A stretch of DNA of 34,257 nt from Anaerolineales bacterium (GCA_025938055.1 JAICQC010000007.1:1-34257), one strand, 5' to 3'; shown: positions 23,278-30,510, counted from the stretch's first letter. Notes: a model not told the origin generated them from the letters alone. Translations and numbers: made by a program.

Positions 23278-24324
23278 TTATTCCAGCAAATACGCCATGA
23301 TCCAATTCGTCGTGGCGATGAGACCCTCGGTGTGGGTGCGCTCGTAATTGTGAGACGCGTCGATGCCGGGACCGATCAATGCCACAGCCAGGTCGCCGCC
23401 CGCCCGCCAGAAGGCTTCGCCGTCTGAACCGTAGAACACATACACATCGGTCTTGTACGGAATGTTGTGCTGCTCGGCAAGAGAACGCAATTTGTTGTTT
23501 AAGCCAAAATGGTAGGGTCCTCCGCCATCTTTGATGCACAACGTCGCGTGGAACTCATCAGACTCCTGGCCGCGCCCCACCACTGCCATATCCACGGTGA
23601 CCAATTCTGCCACCTCTGCCGGAATGCCCGCCGATGCGCCGTGACCGACCTCTTCATAATTGGAGATATGGAAGTACACGCTGCGCGCGGGGCTGAGGCC
23701 TGTGTCCACCAGCGATTTGATCGCCGAAACAATGTTTGCCACACATGCCTTGTCATCAAGATGTCGCGAGCGGACGAATCCATTTGTTACTTCTACGCGC
23801 GGGTCGAATGCGGTGCAATCGCCGATGCGAATTCCCAGTTCGCGCGTCTCCTTTGCGGATGTTGTGCGCGCATCCAAACGGACCTCCATGTGATCATCGT
23901 CGCGCGGTGTGTTCTTCATATCCTGTCCGAAAATATGACCTGAGGCCGTCTCAACCAGTACAGAGCCGCGAATCCTTTCGCCGTTCGAAGCATAGATCCA
24001 CACTCCCTCCGTTTCAACGGTGGGCCATTCGATCCCGCCGATGCGGCTTAACTTGAGCCGTCCGTTCGATTTGATCTCCTTCACCACTGCACCCAGCGTA
24101 TCCACATGCGCGGTCAGGGCAATCGGGGGCAAATCGGATTCCACCTCCCATTTGGCAACCAGCGCGCCTTTGCGCGTGCGCGTGAGCTGCAATTGGTTGA
24201 ATTGCGAAAGTTCTTTTTCCACGAACGCAATGGCAGGTTCCGCAAAGCCTGTGGGGGAATGGATGTTCAATAACTTTACGAGAAAGTCGACGAGATACTC
24301 TTGATCGATGGCTGGCAATGGCAT
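23278..24324 (-). CDS. M42-family aminopeptidase/deacylase
   Basis: This is a co-catalytic dinuclear metallopeptidase of the M42 (glutamyl/tetrahedral aminopeptidase) family, 348 residues. Metal ligands and catalytic residues are visible in order: AHVDT (H73, D75), HLDDKA (D190), NYEEVGHGAS (E224 catalytic, E225 ligand), TVDMAVV (D245) and a His in NYERTHTEG (H331). Such enzymes trim peptides released by the proteasome-like machinery, usually as large dodecamers in the cytoplasm. An AGAGGAAA ribosome site precedes the ATG. The upstream thioesterase gene is on the same strand, 69 bases away across a hairpin-forming repeat. Confidence 0.92.
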   Translation of the reverse strand: MPLPAIDQEYLVDFLVKLLNIHSPTGFAEPAIAFVEKELSQFNQLQLTRTRKGALVAKWEVESDLPPIALTAHVDTLGAVVKEIKSNGRLKLSRIGGIEWPTVETEGVWIYASNGERIRGSVLVETASGHIFGQDMKNTPRDDDHMEVRLDARTTSAKETRELGIRIGDCTAFDPRVEVTNGFVRSRHLDDKACVANIVSAIKSLVDTGLSPARSVYFHISNYEEVGHGASAGIPAEVAELVTVDMAVVGRGQESDEFHATLCIKDGGGPYHFGLNNKLRSLAEQHNIPYKTDVYVFYGSDGEAFWRAGGDLAVALIGPGIDASHNYERTHTEGLIATTNWIMAYLLE

Positions 24325-24357
24325 GGTTTTCCTCTTCGTTGGAATGTTTACAGGTTG

Positions 24358-24394
24358 AAGGTTTGAACGTTTAACCTTCTAACATTCAAACCTT
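24358..24394. repeat. Inverted repeat between thioesterase and M42 genes
   Basis: AAGGTTTGAACGTT (24358-24371) pairs with 24381-24394 in 13 of 14 positions across a 9-base loop. The right arm includes the thioesterase stop codon. No T run follows on the minus strand, so termination is uncertain. Confidence 0.55.
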
Positions 24395-24819
24395 TAAACG
24401 GTCAGTCCTTCAAACTCCATGATTCTTTCTCTCCACTCGCGCGGAATGGGAATTGTTTTTCCTGCTTCGTAGTCATACGTCACAATCACAAGTTCCCCTT
24501 TTGCCAACTCCCTGCCCGAATCAGCATCGACAACATTCTGCTCACACGTCATGGACTTGTTCCCCAGTTTCGCGGCGCGAACCCCCACCTTGATGTTCTG
24601 ACCGAAATAAACAGGTTCCAGATATGTGATGTGGACATCTGCTAGAATGATGCCGATTTGCATGAAGGATTGGTCTTTTGTGAACAACCCGAGCTCAATC
24701 ATATATTGCACGCGTGCCTGTTCGAAATAAGTGAGATGTTTTGCGTTGTTGACGTGTCCCTGCGGATCCAAATCCCCGTAACGGACTTCTATGGGATGAT
24801 AGAAATGAAAATCGCTCAT
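24394..24819 (-). CDS. Acyl-CoA thioesterase, hot-dog fold (4-hydroxybenzoyl-CoA type)
   Basis: This 141-residue single hot-dog-domain protein has the family motif VRYGDLDPQGHVNNAKHLTYFEQAR (about 12-36), in which D16 or D18 corresponds to the catalytic Asp of 4-HBT/YbgC-type enzymes. It should hydrolyse an acyl-CoA or aromatic-CoA thioester in the cytoplasm. Substrate is not predictable. A TATAAT on the minus strand ends 6 bases before the ATG, so the mRNA is probably leaderless. The gene is divergent from the Cas4-like N-terminal gene. Confidence 0.9.
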   Translation of the reverse strand: MSDFHFYHPIEVRYGDLDPQGHVNNAKHLTYFEQARVQYMIELGLFTKDQSFMQIGIILADVHITYLEPVYFGQNIKVGVRAAKLGNKSMTCEQNVVDADSGRELAKGELVIVTYDYEAGKTIPIPREWRERIMEFEGLTV

Positions 24820-24825
24820 GGGGCG

Positions 24826-24831
24826 ATTATA
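24826..24831 (-). promoter_or_regulatory. -10 box placing the thioesterase mRNA start on its ATG
   Basis: Minus-strand TATAAT (24831-24826) with 6 bases to ATG 24819 and no ribosome site. The geometry matches the box at 15435. Confidence 0.55.
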
Positions 24832-24915
24832 CCGTTCGAGATGTCATTGTGAGTTGTCAGCCCACAGTCGTTTCCCTCCACACAAGAGTCTGATAGAAAA
24901 TTAGAAAATTTGTGC

Positions 24916-24921
24916 TATACT
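24916..24921 (+). promoter_or_regulatory. Candidate -10 box for the split Cas4-like operon
   Basis: TATACT lies 31 bases before ATG 24953. There is no convincing -35 hexamer. Confidence 0.35.
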
Positions 24922-24952
24922 TGACTTTCCTGGACTGACCCGGTGGTAAAAA

Positions 24953-25189
24953 ATGGCTGTCATCCGCTCCTCTGATATCGGAAACTACCTCTACTGCCGC
25001 CGCGCCTGGTGGTATCGCAAGCAGGGATTCGAGTCCGAGAATCAGACCGAGCTCGCAGCAGGCACGGAGATTCACCGTCAGCACGGGCGCACAGTCCTCG
25101 CCTCCAACCTTAACCGTTCCCTGGGAATGGTTTTGCTTTTTGTAGCGCTGATCCTGCTGGTGGCATACTGTACCTCGCAAATTTTATAA
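24953..25189 (+). CDS. Cas4-like nuclease N-terminal segment with C-terminal TM helix
   Basis: This 78-residue protein starts like the N-terminus of Cas4/Dna2-type PD-(D/E)XK exonucleases. SSDIGNYLYCRRAWWY (C15 would be the first iron-sulfur cysteine) is followed by a GTEIHRQHG motif (H41, H44) equivalent to motif I. Where the nuclease core should continue, the protein instead runs into one hydrophobic helix (about 57-75) and stops. The missing motifs are found, in the correct order, in the gene at 25665. The two would reconstitute a complete Cas4-like domain only if they assemble. The next gene starts 15 bases downstream. No cas1/cas2 or CRISPR is nearby, so the role is probably in DNA repair or processing, not adaptation. 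Confidence 0.75.
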   Translation: MAVIRSSDIGNYLYCRRAWWYRKQGFESENQTELAAGTEIHRQHGRTVLASNLNRSLGMVLLFVALILLVAYCTSQIL

Positions 25190-25204
25190 AACCTAACGGT
25201 CAAA

Positions 25205-25654
25205 ATGAGTAGACTGCTTGAATTCCTTTTGGGTTCATTATTAATTCCTGTCTTTACCGTTGCCTTCATATTTTTTTCCTCGCTGCATTACATCTTAAAA
25301 ACGGGTAGCGCTGCTGACTGCATCTGGCAGGCTTCCGCGCGGGCGTGGTTCGACTCGAACGGCGATGGGCGGGTTAACGCTGGCGAACCGCCGCTCAGCA
25401 ATATACGAATCCATGTTGATGACCTTCAGAACCAGCTTGTGGATGCAGGCTGGTCTGCTGTTACAGATGAAGATGGGGAAGCTCAACTCAATCTACTGGT
25501 TCCCGAGTGCGCGGATACTCCCTTTGAGATTTATGTAGATGTACCGGATGGGTACCGCCTCACCACAAGCCCACGCATCGAAGCACATTCAAATTTTTTG
25601 GAAAGCCTGACTGGGAAGCCTGTGTATCACTTTGGGTTCGCAGCCGCGCGGTGA
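25205..25654 (+). CDS. Membrane-anchored SdrD B-like / Ca-binding beta-sandwich protein
   Basis: This 149-residue protein has an N-terminal hydrophobic segment (about 8-32) that acts as a signal anchor. It is followed by a domain starting ARAWFDSNGDGRVNAGEPPLSNIRIHV, i.e. a DxNxDG calcium loop and the beginning of an SdrD B-like or carboxypeptidase-regulatory beta-sandwich. The rest (TDEDGEAQLNLLVPECADTPFEIYVDVPDGYRLTTS) fits that fold. It should lie outside the cell. Strangely, it sits between the two halves of the Cas4-like nuclease with 15- and 10-base gaps, so it is probably translated from the same mRNA. Whether it is functionally linked is unknown. Confidence 0.75.
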   Translation: MSRLLEFLLGSLLIPVFTVAFIFFSSLHYILKTGSAADCIWQASARAWFDSNGDGRVNAGEPPLSNIRIHVDDLQNQLVDAGWSAVTDEDGEAQLNLLVPECADTPFEIYVDVPDGYRLTTSPRIEAHSNFLESLTGKPVYHFGFAAAR

Positions 25655-25664
25655 CCTGATCATA

Positions 25665-26177
25665 ATGCTGTACATTGTCCTCGCGCTCCTCGTACTTGCG
25701 ATCCTTTTCTTCTGGCAATCCAACCGCCAGCGGAAAGCCGCGGGTCTGACCGGGGGGCGCGTCATCTACACCGACACGCGCGGCTGGGGAAAACTGGAGC
25801 GACCGCTTTTCTACCAGGCGTTGGGGCTGACCGGCAAGCCAGACTATCTCATCCAGCAGAACGGGCAGATCATCCCGGTCGAGGTGAAATCGGGGCGCGC
25901 TCCCGAAGCACCCTACGATTCCCATATCTATCAACTGGCATCCTACTGCCTGCTGGTGGAAAAAACGTACGGCAAGCGTCCGCCTTACGGCATCATTCAT
26001 TACAACGACCGCGACTTTGCCATCGATTACACCCAGGAGCTGGAAGCGTCTCTGCTCGAGCTGCTGGCGGAGATGAAACGCGATGAGCATCGTAAGGGTG
26101 TGCCGCGTTCCCACGAACAAGCTTCCCGCTGTGCGCGCTGCGGGTTTCGAAACGTGTGTGATCAGAGAATTGTCTAA
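25665..26177 (+). CDS. Cas4-like nuclease C-terminal part with N-terminal TM helix
   Basis: I take ATG 25665 (170 residues), 10 bases after the previous stop. An N-terminal TM helix (about 2-17) is followed by the PD-(D/E)XK core: GKPDY (D60), PVEVKSG (E73, K75), the QxxxY motif in QLASYC (Q90, Y94), and a C-terminal cysteine cluster C156-x2-C159-x5-C165 that in Cas4 holds an iron-sulfur centre with a fourth Cys from the N-terminus. That fourth Cys and motif I are absent here but present in the gene at 24953. All catalytic residues are intact. It is likely a membrane-tethered exonuclease acting as a heteromer with that partner (inference). Confidence 0.82.
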   Translation: MLYIVLALLVLAILFFWQSNRQRKAAGLTGGRVIYTDTRGWGKLERPLFYQALGLTGKPDYLIQQNGQIIPVEVKSGRAPEAPYDSHIYQLASYCLLVEKTYGKRPPYGIIHYNDRDFAIDYTQELEASLLELLAEMKRDEHRKGVPRSHEQASRCARCGFRNVCDQRIV

Positions 26178-26186
26178 CCACTGAAA

Positions 26187-26232
26187 CACCGAGACACGGA
26201 GCTTCTTAAGTTGTGTTCTCCGTATCTCGGTG
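26187..26232. repeat. Inverted repeat between Cas4-like gene and NAD kinase
   Basis: CACCGAGACACGGAG (26187-26201) pairs with 26218-26232 at 14 of 15 positions around a 16-base loop. It may end the upstream transcript, but it has no T run. It resembles common dispersed intergenic repeats. Confidence 0.5.
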
Positions 26233-26245
26233 GTGAACTCAAAGG

Positions 26246-26251
26246 TATAAT
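26246..26251 (+). promoter_or_regulatory. -10 box immediately before NAD kinase
   Basis: TATAAT ends 9 bases before ATG 26261 with no ribosome site, giving a leader of at most two or three bases. Confidence 0.5.
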
Positions 26252-26260
26252 CTGTTCACC

Positions 26261-27124
26261 ATGTCCGACGCGTTCGTTCCAGAAAGGCCCGTCGTAGCCG
26301 CTTATCCGCGGATGCCCGAAACTTTTGCGGAAGCAGAGGCAATGTGCAGTTACCTGAAGGAAAAGGGCATCGAGACAACCTTCGGTTCGCTCTATGATGA
26401 AGCGCTGCGAAAGCGGGTGCGCGGCGGCGAGTTTGATCTGCTCATTATGGCTGGCGGCGATGGGAGTGTCCTGCGGGCAGGCAACCTGTGTGCTTCGAGC
26501 CGGGTTCCCATCCTGGGTGTCAACCTGGGGAGAATCGGCTTTCTTATCCAGGTCGAAAAAGATGAGTGGCGCGAGTACTTTGATAAACTACTGAACGGCG
26601 AAGCGTGGATCGAGAATCGCATGATGCTGCACGCCGAACATATTCGCTCGGGTGAGATGCTCGGATCATGGGATGCGCTGAACGAGGTCGTTGTGGCACG
26701 CGGGCAGAGTCTGCGCCCCATTCATTTGTCTGCCTCGGTGGATGGACGGCACCTGACCAGTTACGTGGCGGATGGTCTCATCGCATCCACCGCGACCGGG
26801 TCAACCGCGTATGCCCTCGCTGCCGGGGGACCCATCCTCCCGCCTGAGCTGCGTAATATCCTGCTGGTGCCAATCGCGCCGCACCTCTCGGTGGACCGCG
26901 CCGTGGTCTTAGCCGAAGGATCCATGGTCAGCATGCACGTCAACGGAGAGAATGCAGTGTTGAGCATCGACGGACAGGCACCCATCAGCCTGCTGAAGGA
27001 TGATCACGTGGAGGTGCGCGCGGCGGAGGTTGCTGCCCGGTTCGTCCGCTTTGGAGACCCGGGATACTTCTATCGAAATCTTACGGCGCACATGAACGAA
27101 AACTCATTAGGATTGCCGCGATGA
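26261..27124 (+). CDS. nadK: NAD kinase
   Basis: NAD kinase phosphorylates NAD to NADP in the cytoplasm. The 287-residue protein has the GGDGS motif (65-69), NLGRIGFL (about 91-98), the Asn-Glu-containing ALNEVVVARG block, the conserved glycine-rich TGSTAYALAAGGPI (about 178-191) and SIDGQ near the C-terminus. Length and order are normal. The last codons contain TTAGGATTGCC, a stretch that is repeated just before the next gene and may mark an insertion in between. Confidence 0.95.
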   Translation: MSDAFVPERPVVAAYPRMPETFAEAEAMCSYLKEKGIETTFGSLYDEALRKRVRGGEFDLLIMAGGDGSVLRAGNLCASSRVPILGVNLGRIGFLIQVEKDEWREYFDKLLNGEAWIENRMMLHAEHIRSGEMLGSWDALNEVVVARGQSLRPIHLSASVDGRHLTSYVADGLIASTATGSTAYALAAGGPILPPELRNILLVPIAPHLSVDRAVVLAEGSMVSMHVNGENAVLSIDGQAPISLLKDDHVEVRAAEVAARFVRFGDPGYFYRNLTAHMNENSLGLPR

Positions 27125-27255
27125 AAACCTTAAACAAAGGACTCAACACCTGCCCTGGTACGGCTTAAGCCGCACGGTGCCAGGGAGAGCACTAAGGAAA
27201 TACTGATGAAAAAAAGATATCCTTTGTGTTACTTTGCGACCTTCGTGTTTAAATC
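27118..27255. repeat. Probable inserted repeat element flanked by duplicated sequence
   Basis: The identical 11-mer TTAGGATTGCC occurs at 27107-27117 and 27256-27266. Extended, 17 of 19 bases match. Between them lie 138 bases with a palindromic module (CACCTGCCCTGG 27147-27158; CGGTGCCAGGG 27175-27185) that also occurs in repeat copy A at 13475-13501, and a TTCGTG-rich end. This suggests an inserted element between nadK and the zinc-finger gene. Confidence 0.6.
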
Positions 27256-27269
27256 TTAGGATTGCCAAG

Positions 27270-27800
27270 ATGACCGAATCGACCGCTGAAACACTTTACT
27301 GTTACGTCCACCCTGCCCGCGAGACTGCCCTGCGATGCAATAATTGCAATCGCCCGATCTGCGCCGCATGCGCGGTCCGCACGCCGATCGGCTATCGCTG
27401 CCGGGAATGTGTGAAGGGTCAGCAGAAGGTGTTCGATACATCTGAGTGGTATGACTATGTTACGGGTTTTATAGTTGCCATGCTGCTTTCCGCGGTGGCT
27501 TCGTTCCTTGTCACGTTTATCGGTGGGATCGGTTTCTTTGGCTGGTTCCTGATCGCGGCGGGCGCGCCGACCGCCGGGGTTGCCATTGCGGAGGGTGTGC
27601 GGCTTGTCACACGCAAACGCCGCTCGCGGCCATTGTTCGTTACGGTAGCGGTTGGTGTTGTGATTGGCGCGCTGCCAATCATTCTGTTTCAGCTCGTACT
27701 TGCCGGGAATCTATTTGGTCTTCTTTTTCAAGTGATCTATCTTGTGATTGCAGTCCCTGTTGTTTACTCGCGACTCTCTGGAATCCAATTGTTCAGATGA
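27270..27800 (+). CDS. B-box-type zinc finger membrane protein
   Basis: I take ATG 27270 (176 residues), preceded by AGGA at 27258-27261; the longer frame begins inside the repeat. The N-terminus carries a B-box-like zinc-binding domain with ligands C11-x2-H14, C23-x2-C26, C31-x2-C34 and C44-x2-C47. It is followed by four hydrophobic helices (about 62-82, 88-108, 122-142, 148-170). Such proteins are widespread in Chloroflexota and actinobacteria and are usually next to peptidase or unrelated genes; the role is unknown. The zinc domain should face the cytoplasm. recN starts 24 bases after its stop. Confidence 0.87.
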   Translation: MTESTAETLYCYVHPARETALRCNNCNRPICAACAVRTPIGYRCRECVKGQQKVFDTSEWYDYVTGFIVAMLLSAVASFLVTFIGGIGFFGWFLIAAGAPTAGVAIAEGVRLVTRKRRSRPLFVTVAVGVVIGALPIILFQLVLAGNLFGLLFQVIYLVIAVPVVYSRLSGIQLFR

Positions 27801-27824
27801 CCTGTACATACTCTAAAAGGGCAT

Positions 27825-29555
27825 ATGCTTACCGAACTTCGAATACATAATTTTGCGATTATCGACCAGCTCGACCTGCGCTTTGGTCCTGGCTTGATCA
27901 TTCTCACCGGCGAGACGGGCGCCGGAAAATCCATCATCCTCGACGCGGTGGTCATGCTCATCGGCGGCAAGGCAGATACAACGTTCGTGCGCACCGACTC
28001 AGATGCTGCGTTCGTCGAGGGTGTGTTCCATCTCAAAGGTCCTGAAAAAGAGGCGGTGCATTCCATTCTGCAGCGCGAAGAATTGATGGACGATCCCAAT
28101 TACGTGGTGTTAATGCGCGAGATCCGCAAGGAGGGGCGCAGTGTGGCGCGCGTCAACGGGCGTACGGTCAATGTTTCTCTGCTACGCGAACTGGGCGCGT
28201 TACTGGTGGATATCCACGGGCAGGCGGAACACCTTTCCCTGCTCGATCCTCGCGCCCACCTTGGGCTGCTGGACCGTTACGCAGAAGTGGCGCCCCCCCT
28301 CAGCGACTACCGTCAAACCTACCACGCGCTGTTGAGCCTGCGCCGCGAGTTGAACGATCTGCGTAAAGCTCAGGCAGATGCCGAACGCCGCGTGGACATA
28401 CTCACATATCAAGCCGAGGAGATCGAAGCCGCACGCCTCAAGCCCGGCGAGGGTGAGGAACTGCGCAAGGAACGCGACCGGCTGGCGAATGCCGAGTCGC
28501 TCTCACGTAACGCCCAGGAGGCGCTGGCTGTCCTGGAGGATGGTTCCCCCGAAACGCCTGCCGCGACCGACCTGGTGGGGCAAGCCACACAGGCGTTATC
28601 TGCCCTGGCAAAAATCGACTCAGCCCAGCAGGAACTGGCGAGCCAGGCAGAACTTTTGCTCGATACCATGTCTGACCTGATCCACAGTCTGCGCGATTAC
28701 ATCGAAGAGATTGAGTTCAACCCGAAGCGGCTCGACGAAGTGGAGGAGCGCCTGGACCTGATCCATTCGCTGACGCGCAAGTATGGCGGCAGTATCCCGG
28801 CGGTCATTGCCTCTGGTGCAGAAGCGCGCAAGCAGTTGGAAACGATCTCGACGGCGGGGGAACGGATCGAAGAACTCGAGATGCAGGAAGCAAAATTGCT
28901 GGACAAGCTCGCCAGGCAGGGAAACATCCTGAGCGAGAAGCGCAAATCCGCCGCGGTGGAACTGGGCAACGGTATCGAAACAGAGCTGGATGACCTGCGG
29001 ATGCAAGCCGCCAAATTCGGCGTGAACTTCCAAACCAAGCCGGACCCGAACGGCGCGCCTGTCGAAAATGGCACGCGCATCGCCTTCGACCAGAACGGCT
29101 TCGATAAAATCGAATTCCTGATCGCGCCCAATCCTGGCGAGGGACTCAAACCATTAGCCAAAATTGCATCGGGCGGCGAGACCTCACGCCTGATGCTAGG
29201 CTTAAAGAATGTACTTGCTCGCGCGGACGAAGTCCCCTCCCTGATCTTCGATGAAATCGACCAGGGTATCGGCGGGCGCGTCGGCATGACGGTGGGGCAA
29301 AAGCTTTGGAATCTCTCACGGATGCATCAGGTCTTTTGTGTGACGCACCTCCCGCAGCTTGCAGCCTTTGGCGATGAACATTACCAGGTGCAAAAACTCA
29401 TCGAGGGCAATCGCACCTTGACCCGCGTCGAACGGCTCGATGGCGAGCCGCGCCTGCTCGAACTCTCACAGATGCTCGGCGAGGTGGGGGAGGGAACCCT
29501 CCGTTCCGCGCATGAACTAATGCAGGTGGCGAGGCAGATGATCAAAGCGAAATAA
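27825..29555 (+). CDS. recN: DNA repair protein RecN
   Basis: RecN is an SMC-like ATPase acting early in double-strand-break repair. The 576-residue protein starts MLTELRIHNFAIIDQLDLRFGPG with Walker A GETGAGKS (29-36). A coiled-coil region (about 160-360) follows. It ends with the ABC signature KIASGGETSRLMLGLKN and Walker B/D-loop SLIFDEIDQGIGGRVG, then the H-loop VFCVTHLPQLAAF. An AAAAGGG ribosome site precedes ATG 27825. The gene ends at a bidirectional terminator. Confidence 0.97.
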   Translation: MLTELRIHNFAIIDQLDLRFGPGLIILTGETGAGKSIILDAVVMLIGGKADTTFVRTDSDAAFVEGVFHLKGPEKEAVHSILQREELMDDPNYVVLMREIRKEGRSVARVNGRTVNVSLLRELGALLVDIHGQAEHLSLLDPRAHLGLLDRYAEVAPPLSDYRQTYHALLSLRRELNDLRKAQADAERRVDILTYQAEEIEAARLKPGEGEELRKERDRLANAESLSRNAQEALAVLEDGSPETPAATDLVGQATQALSALAKIDSAQQELASQAELLLDTMSDLIHSLRDYIEEIEFNPKRLDEVEERLDLIHSLTRKYGGSIPAVIASGAEARKQLETISTAGERIEELEMQEAKLLDKLARQGNILSEKRKSAAVELGNGIETELDDLRMQAAKFGVNFQTKPDPNGAPVENGTRIAFDQNGFDKIEFLIAPNPGEGLKPLAKIASGGETSRLMLGLKNVLARADEVPSLIFDEIDQGIGGRVGMTVGQKLWNLSRMHQVFCVTHLPQLAAFGDEHYQVQKLIEGNRTLTRVERLDGEPRLLELSQMLGEVGEGTLRSAHELMQVARQMIKAK

Positions 29556-29596
29556 GGTGAATAAATGTCGAAGAGTCTTAGCAGATGGATAAAAGA

Positions 29597-29623
29597 AAAA
29601 GCACAGGCTAACCCTGTGCTTTT
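29597..29623. terminator. Bidirectional rho-independent terminator between recN and the DtxR-family gene
   Basis: AAAAGCACAGG (29597-29607) pairs perfectly with 29613-29623 around a 5-base loop. It has A/T-rich flanks on both sides (TTTTATT on plus, TTTTTCTTTT on minus), so it can end both converging transcripts. Confidence 0.9.
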
Positions 29624-29679
29624 ATTGTCCTATAGGTTTGATGTACTGCTTCATTCGTCCGCGGCCAGCATAGGCACTG

Positions 29680-30399
29680 TTAGTTCCGTGCCGACTTATT
29701 AATCGGTACCTTGAGTGGCGGCAGCTTATTGCCTTCGCCGCGCTTTGTCACCTCCACCCAGAGCGAGGCAGCGAGTTCATAGCCAATGATATGATCCTGT
29801 GGCTTCATCTGCAGACGCAACGGTCCTTTGAACGGCGCGCAGCTCAACAGGTGAAAAGGCGTGCCGGGCACCAAGCCAAGTTCGCCAATGTAATGCAGCT
29901 TCTCCATATCGTGGGTACGCACGCGGCTCACAATGCAGTCGGAGCCGGATGGCACGTCCAGGAGTGGAATGTCCATCACGTTGGGCATAATCCCCTCCCT
30001 GGAGGGAATCGGCTCTCCGTGTGGACAGCGCGTCGGATGACCGGCGAGCTCATCCATGCGGTCTTCCAGTTCGTCGTTCACGCCCCGCTCGAAAACATCG
30101 GAGAGATCGTGCGCAGACGCCCAGTCATAATTCATGATTTTGACCAGGAAAACTTCGGTGAGACGGTGGCGGCGCAGGGAGGGCATGGCGATCTTCTCGC
30201 CCGCCTCGGTGAGACGAACACCACGATAGGGTTCGTGAATCAAAAATCCGTTCTTGTTCAAGCGTTTGACCATTGTGGAGATCGCCTGTGCGGAGGCATC
30301 CACATGGGTGCTCAGGAGGGAAAGGGAAACCTGCTCATTGTCTTGTTGCAGGCGGTAAATTTCTGCGGCGTAACGCTGCATAGCGGGGCTGACGGTCAT
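29680..30399 (-). CDS. DtxR/MntR-family metal-dependent regulator with FeoA-like domain
   Basis: I take ATG 30399 (239 residues); an extended frame to 30450 runs through the operator region. The N-terminus is a winged helix (about 1-70), followed by the dimerisation/metal domain (about 72-140) and a C-terminal FeoA/SH3-like domain (about 160-235). Aligned by eye with DtxR, the ancillary-site residues (H79, E83, H98 in DtxR numbering) are kept, as is E105. The primary-site residues are changed: M10 to Arg, C102 to Asp, H106 to Arg. It should repress iron or manganese genes. It is divergent from the iron-uptake operon at 30592, whose promoter it most likely controls; the metal it senses is uncertain. 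Confidence 0.9.
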   Translation of the reverse strand: MTVSPAMQRYAAEIYRLQQDNEQVSLSLLSTHVDASAQAISTMVKRLNKNGFLIHEPYRGVRLTEAGEKIAMPSLRRHRLTEVFLVKIMNYDWASAHDLSDVFERGVNDELEDRMDELAGHPTRCPHGEPIPSREGIMPNVMDIPLLDVPSGSDCIVSRVRTHDMEKLHYIGELGLVPGTPFHLLSCAPFKGPLRLQMKPQDHIIGYELAASLWVEVTKRGEGNKLPPLKVPINKSARN

Positions 30400-30424
30400 C
30401 GTAATTTTCAAACTCCAAAAAGTA

Positions 30425-30437
30425 TCAACCAGGTTGA
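30425..30437. promoter_or_regulatory. Candidate operator palindrome in the DtxR / iron-operon intergenic region
   Basis: TCAACC-A-GGTTGA is a perfect 6-1-6 palindrome just upstream of the regulator's start. It is shorter than a classic DtxR box but has the same AACC/GGTT core, so it may be the autoregulatory site. Confidence 0.4.
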
Positions 30438-30502
30438 AAACGGGTTGCAAGGGGATATAGTGGAAATTTAATACAAATATCTAGATTATTCCGATCGTAA
30501 AA

Positions 30503-30510
30503 ATTATACT
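30503..30510. promoter_or_regulatory. Overlapping divergent -10 boxes
   Basis: ATTATACT holds TATACT on the plus strand (30505-30510, towards the iron operon) and TATAAT on the minus strand (30508-30503, towards the regulator). A short palindrome ATCTAGAT lies at 30478-30485. Assigned by eye. Confidence 0.4.

Noticed and set aside
24843..24853. GTCATTGTGAG, a single near-match to the repeat end
   Set aside because: One mismatch and no partner end or inner word nearby; may be a decayed copy or chance.
24953..26177. CRISPR adaptation module
   Set aside because: Cas4-like motifs are present, but there is no cas1, cas2, effector gene or repeat array anywhere in the window.
27121..27168. A 15-codon ORF whose ATG overlaps the nadK stop
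   Set aside because: It lies in the inserted repeat and ends in the palindromic module; nothing indicates translation.
29565..29702. A 45-codon plus-strand ORF after recN with an AAGGTG site
   Set aside because: It reads through the bidirectional terminator hairpin and into the end of the convergent regulator gene; the composition is not protein-like and there is no family resemblance.
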